Assembly (NCBI GenBank): GCA_001899285.1
Contig: MKWA01000008.1
Location: forward strand, 186,001 to 250,000
Reading direction: 5' to 3'
Length of the DNA stretch: 64,000 bases
DNA from: Rhizobiales bacterium 64-17
GTDB taxonomy: Bacteria; Pseudomonadota; Alphaproteobacteria; Rhizobiales; Xanthobacteraceae
Part shown: positions 11,253-19,433 of the stretch, one piece after another
How the letters are laid out: every line of letters starts with the position of its first letter
Position numbering within the stretch: position 1 is the first letter of the stretch
Program-made: the position numbers and the translations under genes
The notes under the pieces: model-generated
Databases searched by the model: none
What the model saw: the letters and a program-made list of their open reading frames with translations, nothing else
What the model was told of the DNA's origin: nothing

Positions 11253-11782
11253 GCCTTGTCCTGTGGAGATGAGGTCGCGGCGGCGAGATCGAGCCGGAAC
11301 GGAACGCCTTCATAAGCGCCGTTGCCGGGGCCGATGGCGCGGATCGCCTCGATCATGCGACCGCGCCGGCCGAGCGCCTTGTCAGCGAGCGCAATGAAGC
11401 GAGAGTTCGGCTGCGCGATCGGTGTTGCCGCGCGGATGGCGCGCGCGATCTCGTATTCGTCGCGGCCGGGATTGAGCGCGCAGACAGTCGTATAAGCGGC
11501 CGCCGTCGAACGGCTGATCCCGGCATAGCAGTGGAACACGATCGGCGTGGCACGATCCCAGCGCCCGACGAACCGCACGAGCTGATCGACATGGTCGTCG
11601 AGCGGAGCGGCATATCCGTCAAGCGGATCGATGATGTCGTCGATACGCAACACCAGATGGTCGGTGCGGGCAATGCCGGGCGGGCGGGGCACGACGATGT
11701 CGCGCAGCAGCGTCACGACATGGCGCGCGCCGGTCGCGGCGACGGTTTCGTTCAGACGGGCGAGCGAGCAGATATGGATCAT
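11249..11782 (-). CDS. Tyrosine/dual-specificity phosphatase family protein
   Basis: A 177-residue cytoplasmic protein with the cysteine-phosphatase signature HCYAGISRS (HCX5RS), the P-loop that holds the phosphate, around residues 82-90. An upstream IDDIIDP segment may supply the general-acid Asp. Rhizobial proteins of this type are usually annotated tyrosine phosphatase-like. The start at 11782 gives an ATGA overlap with the HD hydrolase stop; an earlier in-frame start lies inside that gene. Substrates are unknown. The operon context with an HD phosphohydrolase and DNA or FeS repair genes suggests housekeeping rather than virulence. Confidence 0.8.
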   Translation of the reverse strand: MIHICSLARLNETVAATGARHVVTLLRDIVVPRPPGIARTDHLVLRIDDIIDPLDGYAAPLDDHVDQLVRFVGRWDRATPIVFHCYAGISRSTAAAYTTVCALNPGRDEYEIARAIRAATPIAQPNSRFIALADKALGRRGRMIEAIRAIGPGNGAYEGVPFRLDLAAATSSPQDKA

Positions 11783-12414
11783 GGTTCCTGCAGCGCCTTG
11801 ACGAGCCGTTCGCGGAACCGCCGCTCCGCGGTGCCGGCCGGCCATGGCGCAAGATAGTCGCGTACCAGGGCTTCGGAAAAGGCCGGTGCGCGCCCAAAAA
11901 AACGGACCGCCTCCGCCGGCGCAAAGCCGGCGAGCCGTGTCGCCTCGAGAAATGCCGCGCCGCGGTCGGCGCGCTTGATCATTGTCTCGACGCTCTCCGG
12001 CAGCCTCGGCGGCAGGCCGAACCGCACATGGATCGCCGCCAGTAGCCGGCGTTCGACGACTTTGTAGCTACCGCCGATCACCGCCTTGAACGGCGAGATC
12101 ATATCGCCGATCACATATTCCGGCGCGTCGTGCAGCAGCAGCGCGAGGCGGCCGCGCCGGTCGAGACCGGGCGCGCCGTGCCGCGCGATCGCTTCGACCA
12201 GCAGCGAATGCTGCGCAACCGAGAAGATATGCGCGCCGGCCGTTTGTCCGTTCCAGCGCGCGACACGGGCGAGGCCGTGCGCGATATCGTCCGGCTCGAT
12301 GTCGAGCGGCGAGGGGTCAAGCAGATCGAGCCTTCGCCCGGACAACATCCGCTGCCACGCACGCAGCGGCTTCGTGCCGCCGGTCGAATGTTTCGGAACG
12401 GCTTTCCGCGTCAT
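11779..12414 (-). CDS. HD-domain hydrolase (YfbR-like)
   Basis: A 211-residue predicted metal-dependent phosphohydrolase. The HD metal ligands can be followed: His in FSVAQHSLLV (about residue 66), HD in ALLLHDAPEYVIGD (about 92-93), and a later Asp in MIKRADRGA. YfbR-like proteins dephosphorylate deoxynucleoside monophosphates, so a nucleotide clean-up role is plausible. The ATG at 12414 overlaps the tag stop codon as ATGA, and its own stop overlaps the phosphatase start. Start choice is supported by these overlaps. Confidence 0.82.
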   Translation of the reverse strand: MTRKAVPKHSTGGTKPLRAWQRMLSGRRLDLLDPSPLDIEPDDIAHGLARVARWNGQTAGAHIFSVAQHSLLVEAIARHGAPGLDRRGRLALLLHDAPEYVIGDMISPFKAVIGGSYKVVERRLLAAIHVRFGLPPRLPESVETMIKRADRGAAFLEATRLAGFAPAEAVRFFGRAPAFSEALVRDYLAPWPAGTAERRFRERLVKALQEP

Positions 12415-13037
12415 TGTCGCTTGAAGGTGCGCGCGGCCTTGGCGCCGATTTTCTCGCACGCCTCATGGCGATGACACGTCACCATGTGATCGTTGACCAT
12501 GCCGACCGCCTGCATGAAGGCATAGACGATGGTGGGGCCGACGAACTTGAAGCCGCGTGATGCGAGGTCTTTGGAAACTTTCTGCGACAGCGGCGTCTCG
12601 GCCGGCACCTGGCTCTTGCTGCGGAACCGGTTCACCTTCGGTGCACCGTCGAGATAACCCCACAACAGGTTGGCGAAGCCCGGTCCCTTCTCCATGATGT
12701 CGAGATAGACTTTTGCCGATTTGACCGCGCCCTCGATCTTGGCGCGGTTGCGCACGATGCCGGCATCCTGCATCAGGGCCTCGATCTTCTTGTCGGAGAA
12801 GCGCGCAATCTTCTCCGGCTCGAAGCCGACAAAGGCTTTACGGAAATTCTCGCGCTTGCGCAGGATTGTGATCCACGACAATCCGGCCTGGAATCCGTCG
12901 AGCATCAGCTTTTCATAGAGCGCACGATCGTCGTATTCGGCCACGCCCCATTCTTCATCGTGATAAGCGACGTAGAGCGGGTCGATACCCGGCCAGGCGC
13001 AGCGGTTCTTGCCATCGGCGTGGACTGGCGTGCTCAT
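12411..13037 (-). CDS. tag: DNA-3-methyladenine glycosylase I
   Basis: A 208-residue base-excision repair enzyme that removes 3-methyladenine from alkylated DNA. The family N-terminus is evident (CAWPGIDPLYVAYHDEEWGV), as is the conserved FQAGLSWITILRKRENFRKAF. The C-terminal FKFVGPTIVYAFMQAVGMVNDH and a terminal CHRH belong to the zinc site formed with an N-terminal Cys. The ATG at 13037 overlaps the ygfZ stop (ATGA). A much longer open frame continues upstream but is antiphase to ygfZ and is not coding. Confidence 0.95.
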   Translation of the reverse strand: MSTPVHADGKNRCAWPGIDPLYVAYHDEEWGVAEYDDRALYEKLMLDGFQAGLSWITILRKRENFRKAFVGFEPEKIARFSDKKIEALMQDAGIVRNRAKIEGAVKSAKVYLDIMEKGPGFANLLWGYLDGAPKVNRFRSKSQVPAETPLSQKVSKDLASRGFKFVGPTIVYAFMQAVGMVNDHMVTCHRHEACEKIGAKAARTFKRQ

Positions 13038-13930
13038 GCGGGGGTGTTCTGCTCGCCGGGAAAGCGGAAGCGCGCCCAGCGCGGCTTCTCCAGCCAGATT
13101 TCGACGCCGCCGGCGCTGATCGGCGTGCCTTGCGCCATGGCGTCGCCGACGCGATCGAGCCGCAGCAGCGCGAGGCCGCGCCCTTTGGCAGTCGAGCCAA
13201 GCGCGCCGACATTTTTCTCGCCGGCCACCACGGGCAATCCGGGTAGCGGCGAGGCATCGGCATAACGGATCGGCACGATGCGCGTGCGCGCGGTGCCGCG
13301 ATGCTCCATCCGCGACACGACCTCCTGGCCGATGAAGCAACCCTTGGCGAAGTCGACGCCGCCGAGCTGGTCCATGTCGGTCTCGTGCGGAAACACGTCG
13401 CCGTAGATGAAGTCGTGGCCGCCGCGCGGAATGCCGAGCGCGATGCGGTGGGCATCGTAACTGTCGTCGTCCAGTGCCAGCGCCGCGCCGAGATCGGCGG
13501 CGGCCTCCGTCGCGGTGTCGGGCGGCAGGATCACCCGCAGGCCAAGCGCGGGCAGACGCGGGTCGGGATAGCACAGGCCATGTTCGGTCGTCGTCGTGTC
13601 ATCGCCCCACACGGCCATGACGCCAAGCCGGTCCGACAGGTCTTCGATCGTCACCTTGGCGCGCAGTTTGTAGAAGGTAAGGCGCTTGGTCAGCTCCGGC
13701 GCCAGCGCACGCGGCACGTCGATGTAGAATCCGCCGCCGTCGTCCGTCGCCGCCTCAGTGACGATGAAATCGACGATGATCTTTCCCTGCGGGGTCAGCA
13801 GGGCGCAAAAGCGCGCGGCGCCGGGTTGCAGCGTGTCGACGCTTGACGTCACCAGCCGGTCGAGGAAGGCGCGGGCTTCGTCGCCGGATACCCGGATGAC
13901 CCCACGGTCGGAAAGAAGAGCTGCCTGCAT
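13034..13930 (-). CDS. ygfZ: Folate-binding protein YgfZ (Fe-S cluster maintenance)
   Basis: A 298-residue GcvT-like folate-binding protein that supports assembly or repair of certain iron-sulfur enzymes. The diagnostic motif KGCFIGQE, with its redox Cys, is intact near residue 192. The N-terminal half carries the folate-binding fold (RFCALLTPQGKIIVDF). The ATG at 13930 begins MQAALLSDRGVIRVSG, a typical family start. It is the first gene of a minus-strand chain in which every junction is a 4-bp stop/start overlap (ygfZ, tag, HD, phosphatase, thioesterase). Confidence 0.92.
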   Translation of the reverse strand: MQAALLSDRGVIRVSGDEARAFLDRLVTSSVDTLQPGAARFCALLTPQGKIIVDFIVTEAATDDGGGFYIDVPRALAPELTKRLTFYKLRAKVTIEDLSDRLGVMAVWGDDTTTTEHGLCYPDPRLPALGLRVILPPDTATEAAADLGAALALDDDSYDAHRIALGIPRGGHDFIYGDVFPHETDMDQLGGVDFAKGCFIGQEVVSRMEHRGTARTRIVPIRYADASPLPGLPVVAGEKNVGALGSTAKGRGLALLRLDRVGDAMAQGTPISAGGVEIWLEKPRWARFRFPGEQNTPA

Positions 13931-14193
13931 GGTCGTTCGGCTGTTACTCGCGGTCGATTGTCGATTCGCCGGCGGTGGCCGGAACCTGTGCCGAAGATAG
14001 GGGGTCTGGAACGATCCTGCCGCCCGGAACGTCTTTGATACGAGGAATAGTTGTGGTGCTTCAGGGGTTCTCCCCAAGCAAAATCACGGAAAATCCCGAA
14101 TTTACGTCTGTGGAATTGCAAACCCGATACGGGTTGTTATGACCGATAATCAGGGAACCTCAACCGGTGCTTCGGGCCGGCTGGGATTGGGGC

Positions 14194-14931
14194 ATGATCG
14201 ACGATCTGATGCTTCTGAAGGTCTTGGTCGCGGCCGATGGCGCGGCCGAGCGTAATTTGTGGCGTCAGGCTGCCGGACAAGCCTCGGTTCCGGTCGAGGT
14301 TCTCGAAGCCGGTTCGACCTCCGAGGCAGGCACGCTGCTCAAGCGAGGCGGTGCCGACATCGTCCTGATCTGCGCGGAACTGACCGGCGCACGGGATCTG
14401 GCGACCGCCGCTCAAGCTCATGGCTCTGCACCGCTGGTAGTGGTCGTGCTGCCACGCGACTATCCGATCAAGGTCGATGACCACACCGGCACGGTGCGGC
14501 GGCCAACCAGTCCCGAGCAGGCGCGAGACATCCTCAACAATGCGATCCGCGCCCGGATGCCGCTGCGGGCGATGATCGTCGATGATTCCGCGACCATGCG
14601 CTCCTTGGTGCGCAAAATTCTCGACGCCACGCATTTCAAGCTGACGGTCGAGGACGCGGCGGAAGGGATTGACGCGCTCACGCGCATGAAGAGCGGGTCG
14701 GTCGATCTCGTCTTTCTCGACCACAACATGCCAGGGTTGAGCGGCATCGAGACGCTGACCGAGATCAAGCGCGAGATGCCGCATGTGGCGGTGGTGATGA
14801 TGACGTCACAGATGGAGCCGGCGGTGATCGCCAAAGCCAAGGCGGCAGGGGTGGCCGGCTTTCTGAAGAAGCCGTTCTATCCGCGCGACGTCAACGAGGT
14901 GTTGACGCGCCACTACGGGCTGCGCGTCTAA
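14194..14931 (+). CDS. Response regulator with degenerate plus intact receiver domains
   Basis: A 245-residue two-receiver protein. The C-terminal receiver (about 125-245) is complete: acidic pair in AMIVDDSATMRS, phosphoacceptor Asp in VDLVFLDHNMPG, Thr/Ser in VVMMTSQ and the conserved Lys in GFLKKPF. The N-terminal half (about 8-118) has the same alternating pattern, but Cys stands where the phosphoacceptor Asp should be (ADIVLICAEL) and there is no Lys-Pro signature, so it looks like a pseudo-receiver. There is no output domain and no adjacent histidine kinase. A CheY-like or phosphorelay role is likely. The ATG at 14194 has GGGG upstream; 14209 is an alternative. Confidence 0.85.
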   Translation: MIDDLMLLKVLVAADGAAERNLWRQAAGQASVPVEVLEAGSTSEAGTLLKRGGADIVLICAELTGARDLATAAQAHGSAPLVVVVLPRDYPIKVDDHTGTVRRPTSPEQARDILNNAIRARMPLRAMIVDDSATMRSLVRKILDATHFKLTVEDAAEGIDALTRMKSGSVDLVFLDHNMPGLSGIETLTEIKREMPHVAVVMMTSQMEPAVIAKAKAAGVAGFLKKPFYPRDVNEVLTRHYGLRV

Positions 14932-14937
14932 AACCTG

Positions 14938-15189
14938 TTATTGGCGCGGGCGCTCGAGAGTGAACTCGCCATTGCGGATGCGGTCGCTCAAGCCCGAGGC
15001 GAAATGCGCGGTCGCGTCCTCGCCATAGGTGGAGACGAATTCCAGGAACGCGGTGAACAGGCTGGCCTGCGCCAGGCAGTCGCCGTCGATGCCGTCGAGG
15101 CGCGCTTCGGCCCAGGCTTCCTGCAGATAGCCGAGCGCCATGCGCTTCTGATCGTGATCGGAGGCCAGTTCGGCCGCGGTCGTCTGCAT
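14938..15189 (-). CDS. Conserved hypothetical protein, small acidic
   Basis: An acidic, soluble, probably all-helical protein of about 83 residues (MQTTAAELASDHDQKRMALGYLQEAWAEAR is its start, broken here only by reading convenience: residues 1-10 MQTTAAELAS). No catalytic motif or known family is visible. I prefer the ATG at 15189, which has GGAA 7-10 bases upstream; an in-frame ATG at 15219 would add ten residues. It is convergent with the two-receiver gene, 6 bp between stops. Confidence 0.6.
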   Translation of the reverse strand: MQTTAAELASDHDQKRMALGYLQEAWAEARLDGIDGDCLAQASLFTAFLEFVSTYGEDATAHFASGLSDRIRNGEFTLERPRQ

Positions 15190-15335
15190 TCCTGATTCCG
15201 TTCTCAATTTGTCGCGCATAAGTCCGCGGCCCTGTGACGCAACGGACGTTATCACGGCGCCCCGGAGCGGCGAGGTGCACCTTACCGAAAGGTTAATACC
15301 CACAGGGGGTTAGTCGGAAAGCACCGGCCAGGCGG

Positions 15336-15725
15336 CTAATTCGCGTAGCGGGCGGTGATATCGCGGGCGATCTTGGCGCCCTCGTCGAGATAGCGGCGGA
15401 TGGCGAAATTGGCCTGTGGGGTGCAGGTCCGATAAGTCTGCTGGAACCCGCGATAGCCGTGGTTGAAGCTCTCGACGATCCGGGCCCGGCGGGGGCCATT
15501 GGGGGCCTCGGCGTCGACCAGCGCCTGCATCTCGTTACGCCATTTGCCGCCGTCATTGCTGCCGCACAGCGGCCGCAGATAGTGCAGCGCGCCGAGGATT
15601 TCCGACAGCCGGGCCAGATCGTTGTCGAACGGCGCGGGAGCGCCTTCGGCCGCCCGCACGGGCGCCGCGGCGAGGGTCGTCAGCAGGCAGGCAGCAAGGG
15701 CGAGATAGCGGAGCATGACGGTCAT
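15336..15725 (-). CDS. TIGR02301 family secreted protein
   Basis: A 129-residue protein with a signal peptide (MLRYLALAACLLTTLAAAPV, cleaved near VRAAE). The mature part LSEILGALHYLRPLCG, then WRNEMQALVDAE and FNHGYRGFQQTYRTC, matches the Rhizobiales-restricted TIGR02301 family. Function is unknown, and two Cys could pair in the periplasm. Start candidates are ATG 15725 and ATG 15716; both leave the NUDIX gene stop (15757) upstream, so the two genes are adjacent on the same strand with a 31-bp gap. Confidence 0.78.
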   Translation of the reverse strand: MTVMLRYLALAACLLTTLAAAPVRAAEGAPAPFDNDLARLSEILGALHYLRPLCGSNDGGKWRNEMQALVDAEAPNGPRRARIVESFNHGYRGFQQTYRTCTPQANFAIRRYLDEGAKIARDITARYAN

Positions 15726-15756
15726 ATGCGCCCAGCCGATAGCCGCCGCAAGCTCA

Positions 15757-16194
15757 TCAAGCTCCGGCGAGACGGAGGGCGGCGGCGGCGATCTCGGCCA
15801 GCCCATCGGTGGTTTTCAGTCCGGCGAGCGCATCCACACCGAGCCAGTCCCCGGCATCGTGCTCCTCGTTCAGCACGAATTCCCCGCCGGTCCAGCGGGC
15901 GAGGAACGGCAGAACCACGAAATGCCGCGCCACCCGTCCGCCGGGATCGCGGATGATCACGTCGCGATGGCCGATCAGCGCACCGACGGACACATCGAGA
16001 CCGGTCTCTTCCTTCACCTCGCGGGCGACGGCTGCTTCCAGCGTCTCGCCGAGCTCGACCCCGCCGCCGGGGAACGTATGCCAACCCTTGCCGGGCTGCC
16101 GCGCGCGGCGCACGACCAGCAGCTTGCCGTCGCGCACGATCGCGGCGCTGACGGCGAGAAAAGGCCGGGTGGGATAGGTGCGTTCGTCCGTCAC
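15757..16194 (-). CDS. NUDIX hydrolase
   Basis: A 145-residue pyrophosphohydrolase. The Nudix box is complete: it begins GGGVELGETLEAA and ends REVKEETGLDV, holding the Mg2+-binding REXXEE residues near 58-63. The N-terminus (PFLAVSAAIVRDGKLLVVRRAR) resembles ADP-ribose or nucleotide-sugar hydrolases that sanitise nucleotides, but substrate is not predictable. It uses a GTG start at 16194, only 5 bp after the stop codon of the preceding same-strand gene, so the two are probably co-transcribed. Confidence 0.88.
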   Translation of the reverse strand: MTDERTYPTRPFLAVSAAIVRDGKLLVVRRARQPGKGWHTFPGGGVELGETLEAAVAREVKEETGLDVSVGALIGHRDVIIRDPGGRVARHFVVLPFLARWTGGEFVLNEEHDAGDWLGVDALAGLKTTDGLAEIAAAALRLAGA

Positions 16195-16199
16195 GGACG

Positions 16200-16715
16200 T
16201 CAGGAGGCGCGGTTGAGCAGGCTATCGACGGCGCTCTGCGAATTGGGATTGGCCGCCGTGTCGCCGTTGATGACGGCGCCGGCGCGCGCCACCAGCGGCT
16301 TGAGGCCGCTGACCACACTGCCGGCGAGCGCCTTGGCCTCATCCTCGGCGAGATTGGCGCGCATCGCCGTGCAGGTTGCCTGCAACACGACCGACATCAT
16401 GTCGCTGATCTGTTCGAGATCCTTGCGCGCCACCGGATCGGCGGCGTCGTAAGCCGCGAGCGCGACCTGCCGGTCCTTGAACCGCGAGGTGGCGAAATGC
16501 TCGCGATAGGTCTTCGGGTGCCAGGCCAGCAGATCCTCGCGGCAGCTCGGGTCGCTCACGAACAACTCGAGCAGCATGATCGCTTCGTTGAAGTGGTTGA
16601 GATAGTCGGTCGCGAGCCAGGTCTTCGGATTGATGTTGGCGGCCGACAAGGATTCCGCGCGCAGCGGCGTCGCGGCATCGGCGTCAGGGTCGAGCGGAGG
16701 GGTAGGGACGCGCAT
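16200..16715 (-). CDS. Conserved hypothetical protein
   Basis: A 171-residue soluble protein without signal peptide or membrane segment. After a Pro/Ala-rich, probably disordered N-terminus (about 25 residues) it is mostly helical. A Trp/His-rich stretch runs WLATDYLNHFNEAIMLLELF and then CREDLLAWHPKTYREHFATS. I do not recognise a characterised family; similar proteins occur in Rhizobiales. ATG 16715 is the last start before the divergent SRAP promoter; a longer frame runs antisense into the SRAP gene and is not coding. Likely first gene of a unit with the NUDIX gene. Confidence 0.65.
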   Translation of the reverse strand: MRVPTPPLDPDADAATPLRAESLSAANINPKTWLATDYLNHFNEAIMLLELFVSDPSCREDLLAWHPKTYREHFATSRFKDRQVALAAYDAADPVARKDLEQISDMMSVVLQATCTAMRANLAEDEAKALAGSVVSGLKPLVARAGAVINGDTAANPNSQSAVDSLLNRAS

Positions 16716-16790
16716 GGTGGCACGGGCTCGGCTGGGGATAAGGCGGCCGCCAGTGTCCGGCGCTACGGTTAATTCGGTATTAAGCACATC

Positions 16791-17534
16791 ATGTGCGGCC
16801 GTTTCGTCATCACCTCGCCCCCCGACGCGATGCGCCGGCTGTTCGGCTATCGCGAGCAGCCGAATTTCCCGGCGCGGTACAATGTGGCGCCGACGCAGCC
16901 GATCCCCGTGGTGCGGCTGATCAACGGCGCACGCGCGTTCACGCTGATGCGCTGGGGCCTGCTGCCGGGATGGGTGAAAGACCCGAAGGGCTTCACGCTG
17001 CTGATCAATGCGCGCGCAGAGACCGCCGCGGAGAAGCCGGCGTTCCGCAACGCGCTCAAGCGCCGCCGCTGCCTGCTGCCGGCCGACGGCTTTTACGAGT
17101 GGAAGCGTGAGGGGGCTCTGAAGCAGCCTTATTTCATCCGTCGGCGCGACCGCATGCCGTTCGCCTTTGCCGGTCTGTGGGAGACGTGGAGCGGGCCGGG
17201 TGGCGAGGAGATCGACACCGCGGCGATCGTCACCACCGAGGCCAGCGCCGACGTGGCGTCGCTGCATCACCGCATGCCGGTGACGATCGATCCCGACGAT
17301 TTCGATGCCTGGCTCGACGGCGCCAGTGATGCGGAGGCCGTGCATCGACTGATGCGGCCCGCGCCGGAAGGACAGTTCGAGTTGTTTCCGGTGTCGGACG
17401 CGGTCAACAAAGTGATCAATGATGATCCGCGCAATGTGGAAGAAGTCGCGGCCCGCGCGATGCCGGCAAAGCCGGAGCCTGACAAAAAGTCCGATGTCGC
17501 GCGCCCGGATGATGGGCAGATGTCGTTGTTCTAG
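16791..17534 (+). CDS. SOS response-associated peptidase (SRAP; YedK/HMCES family)
   Basis: A 247-residue protein of the family that covalently captures abasic sites in single-stranded DNA. The essential Cys2 (MCGRFVI) becomes the N-terminal nucleophile after Met removal. The other active-site segments are present: NVAPTQPIPVVR, the Glu in DGFYEWKR and the His in LHHRMPVTID. The length and the ATG at 16791 are fixed by Cys2. It is divergent from the 171-residue hypothetical gene with a 75-bp spacer; I saw no clear LexA box there. Confidence 0.93.
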   Translation: MCGRFVITSPPDAMRRLFGYREQPNFPARYNVAPTQPIPVVRLINGARAFTLMRWGLLPGWVKDPKGFTLLINARAETAAEKPAFRNALKRRRCLLPADGFYEWKREGALKQPYFIRRRDRMPFAFAGLWETWSGPGGEEIDTAAIVTTEASADVASLHHRMPVTIDPDDFDAWLDGASDAEAVHRLMRPAPEGQFELFPVSDAVNKVINDDPRNVEEVAARAMPAKPEPDKKSDVARPDDGQMSLF

Positions 17535-17537
17535 CCG

Positions 17538-17984
17538 CTACGGCGTCATCGGCCGGCCGTCGAGCCAGCGCGCGAACACGACGCGCGGCTGCTCGTCGTA
17601 GCCGGCGGCACGGTAGAAGGCGCGCACGCGGTCGTTCTCCGGCCGCACCATCAGCATGATCTTCTCGATACCGCGCTGACGCAGCCAGTCTTCCGCGGCG
17701 CGCATCATCGTCCGGCCATAGCCGCTGTGCTGTCGTTCGGGATCGACGGCGACGTAATAGACCCAGCCGCGATGGCCGTCATGACCGACCATCACGGTCG
17801 CGGTGACGACATTGTCGAGGCAGCCAACCAATATGTCGGAGTTTGTCTGGCCGCGCGCGCGGGCGATGTCGCCGATGGCGTCGTTCCACGGCCGCGTCAG
17901 GTCGCAACGCTGCCACAATTTAACGACGGCATCGACTTCGGCGTCGATGATCGAGGCAATGTTGAGTTCGTTGGTGAAGCTCAC
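17538..17984 (-). CDS. GNAT family acetyltransferase (YpeA-like)
   Basis: A 148-residue single-domain N-acetyltransferase. The acetyl-CoA pyrophosphate loop reads RQHSGYGRTMM (Q/R-x-x-G-x-G/A, about 84-94), preceded by the beta-4 strand GWVYYVAVDPE and followed by RGIEKIMLMVRPEN and FYRAAGY. The overall pattern is that of YpeA-type GNATs of unknown substrate. The GTG start overlaps the upstream oxidase stop (GTGA), so it is translationally coupled to that gene. Convergent with SRAP, 3 bp between stops. Confidence 0.87.
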   Translation of the reverse strand: MSFTNELNIASIIDAEVDAVVKLWQRCDLTRPWNDAIGDIARARGQTNSDILVGCLDNVVTATVMVGHDGHRGWVYYVAVDPERQHSGYGRTMMRAAEDWLRQRGIEKIMLMVRPENDRVRAFYRAAGYDEQPRVVFARWLDGRPMTP

Positions 17985-19414
17985 AGCACCTTGCCGGGAT
18001 TGAGGATGCCGTTCGGATCGAGCGTGCGCTTGATCGCACGCATCACCTCGATTGCGGTCTTGTCCTTGATCGACGGCAGCAGGTCGCGCTTCATCACGCC
18101 GACGCCGTGCTCGGCCGAGATCGAGCCGTTAAGCGACAGCACGATGTCGAACACCACCTTGTTGACGTCGTGCCAGCGCGCCAGCCACGTTTCCTTGTCC
18201 ATGCCTTCCGGCTGGATCACGTTGTAGTGCAGGTTACCGTCGCCGAGATGGCCGAAGGCGAGGGGGCGCGAGCCGGGAAACGCCTTCTGCGTATCCGCAT
18301 GGGCGCGGGCGATGAATTCCGGAACCTTCGCGACCGGCACGGAAATGTCGTGCTTGATCGAGACGCCGATGCGGCGCTGTACCTCGGCGAACATCTCGCG
18401 CATGTGCCAGAACGCCTTGCTTTGCGCCCCGCTCTCGGAAATGGTCGCATCCTCGACGATGCCGCGTTCCAGGCCTTCGCTCAGGATCGCTTCCATCGTG
18501 TCGCGCAGGCCACTTTCCCCCTGCGATGACAGTTCGATCAGCACGTACCAGTTGTGGCGGCCGGCGAGCGGATCACGGCTGCCTTCCACATGCTTGAGCA
18601 CGCCGTCGATGCCGATCCGCTCGATCAGTTCGTAGCTCGTCACGTCGCCGCCGGCGCGGCCGAGCGCGATGCCGAGCAGTTTGAGCGCGTCGTCCGGCGT
18701 GGCGAGGCCGACGAACGCGGTTTCGGTCGAACGTGGACGCGGCAGCAGGCGCAGCACCGCGCCGGTGATGACGCCGAGCGTGCCCTCCGCGCCGACGAAC
18801 AGATTCTTCAGATCGTAGCCGGTGTTGTCCTTTTTCAGCTTGTTGAGATTGTTGAGCAGCCGCCCGTCGGCGAGCACCACCTCGACGCCGACCACCTGCT
18901 GGCGGGCGATGCCCCACGCCACCGCGGTGACGCCGCCGGCATTGGTGGAGAGATTGCCGCCAACCGTGCACGAGCCTTCCGACGGCAGCAGCAGCGGATA
19001 AAGCCGGTCGACCGCGGCGGCAGCCTCGCGCACCTGCTGCAAGGTCACGCCGGCGTCGGCGGTGAGGGTGTTCGACACCGGATCGACGTCGCGGATGGTC
19101 GTCAGGCGGTTGAGCGATAGCACCACCTCGCCGTGATGCGGGATCTGCCCGCCGACCAGGCCGGTGTTGCCGCCCTGCGGCACGATCGCGGTCTTGGTCT
19201 CGTTGGCGAGCGTGAGAATCTTGCGCACCTCATCGACCGAGCCCGGCCGCAATACCACCGGCGTGTGACCGTGATAAAGGTCGCGCATCTCGATCAGATA
19301 GGGATGCTGCGTGTCCGGATCGGTGATCGCGTATTTCTCGCCGACGATGGCGGTAAAGCGCGCCAGCAACTCCGGCGATAGTTTTTTGACGTCGGCCTTC
19401 GCCTGGATGTTCAT
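17981..19414 (-). CDS. FAD-binding oxidoreductase, GlcD / D-2-hydroxyacid dehydrogenase type
   Basis: A 477-residue flavoprotein of the vanillyl-alcohol-oxidase fold. The FAD-binding half shows PVVLRPGSVDEV, VPQGGNTGLVGG and GGNLSTNAGGV. The C-terminal substrate/metal domain shows FGHLGDGNLHYNV and SISAEHGVGVMKRD. This arrangement is typical of D-lactate, D-2-hydroxyglutarate or glycolate (GlcD) dehydrogenases passing electrons to quinone, cytochrome or ETF. No glcE/glcF is adjacent, so a single-subunit D-2-hydroxyacid dehydrogenase is more likely. ATG 19414; 19 bp downstream of the tsaC stop codon on the same strand. Confidence 0.88.
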   Translation of the reverse strand: MNIQAKADVKKLSPELLARFTAIVGEKYAITDPDTQHPYLIEMRDLYHGHTPVVLRPGSVDEVRKILTLANETKTAIVPQGGNTGLVGGQIPHHGEVVLSLNRLTTIRDVDPVSNTLTADAGVTLQQVREAAAAVDRLYPLLLPSEGSCTVGGNLSTNAGGVTAVAWGIARQQVVGVEVVLADGRLLNNLNKLKKDNTGYDLKNLFVGAEGTLGVITGAVLRLLPRPRSTETAFVGLATPDDALKLLGIALGRAGGDVTSYELIERIGIDGVLKHVEGSRDPLAGRHNWYVLIELSSQGESGLRDTMEAILSEGLERGIVEDATISESGAQSKAFWHMREMFAEVQRRIGVSIKHDISVPVAKVPEFIARAHADTQKAFPGSRPLAFGHLGDGNLHYNVIQPEGMDKETWLARWHDVNKVVFDIVLSLNGSISAEHGVGVMKRDLLPSIKDKTAIEVMRAIKRTLDPNGILNPGKVL

Positions 19415-19433
19415 GACGTTGTCCTGTGAGTGC

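Noticed and set aside
16716-17345. N-terminal extension of the 171-residue hypothetical gene on the minus strand
   Set aside because: Runs antisense through the SRAP gene, whose Cys2 active site and motifs are intact; the extension has shadow composition.
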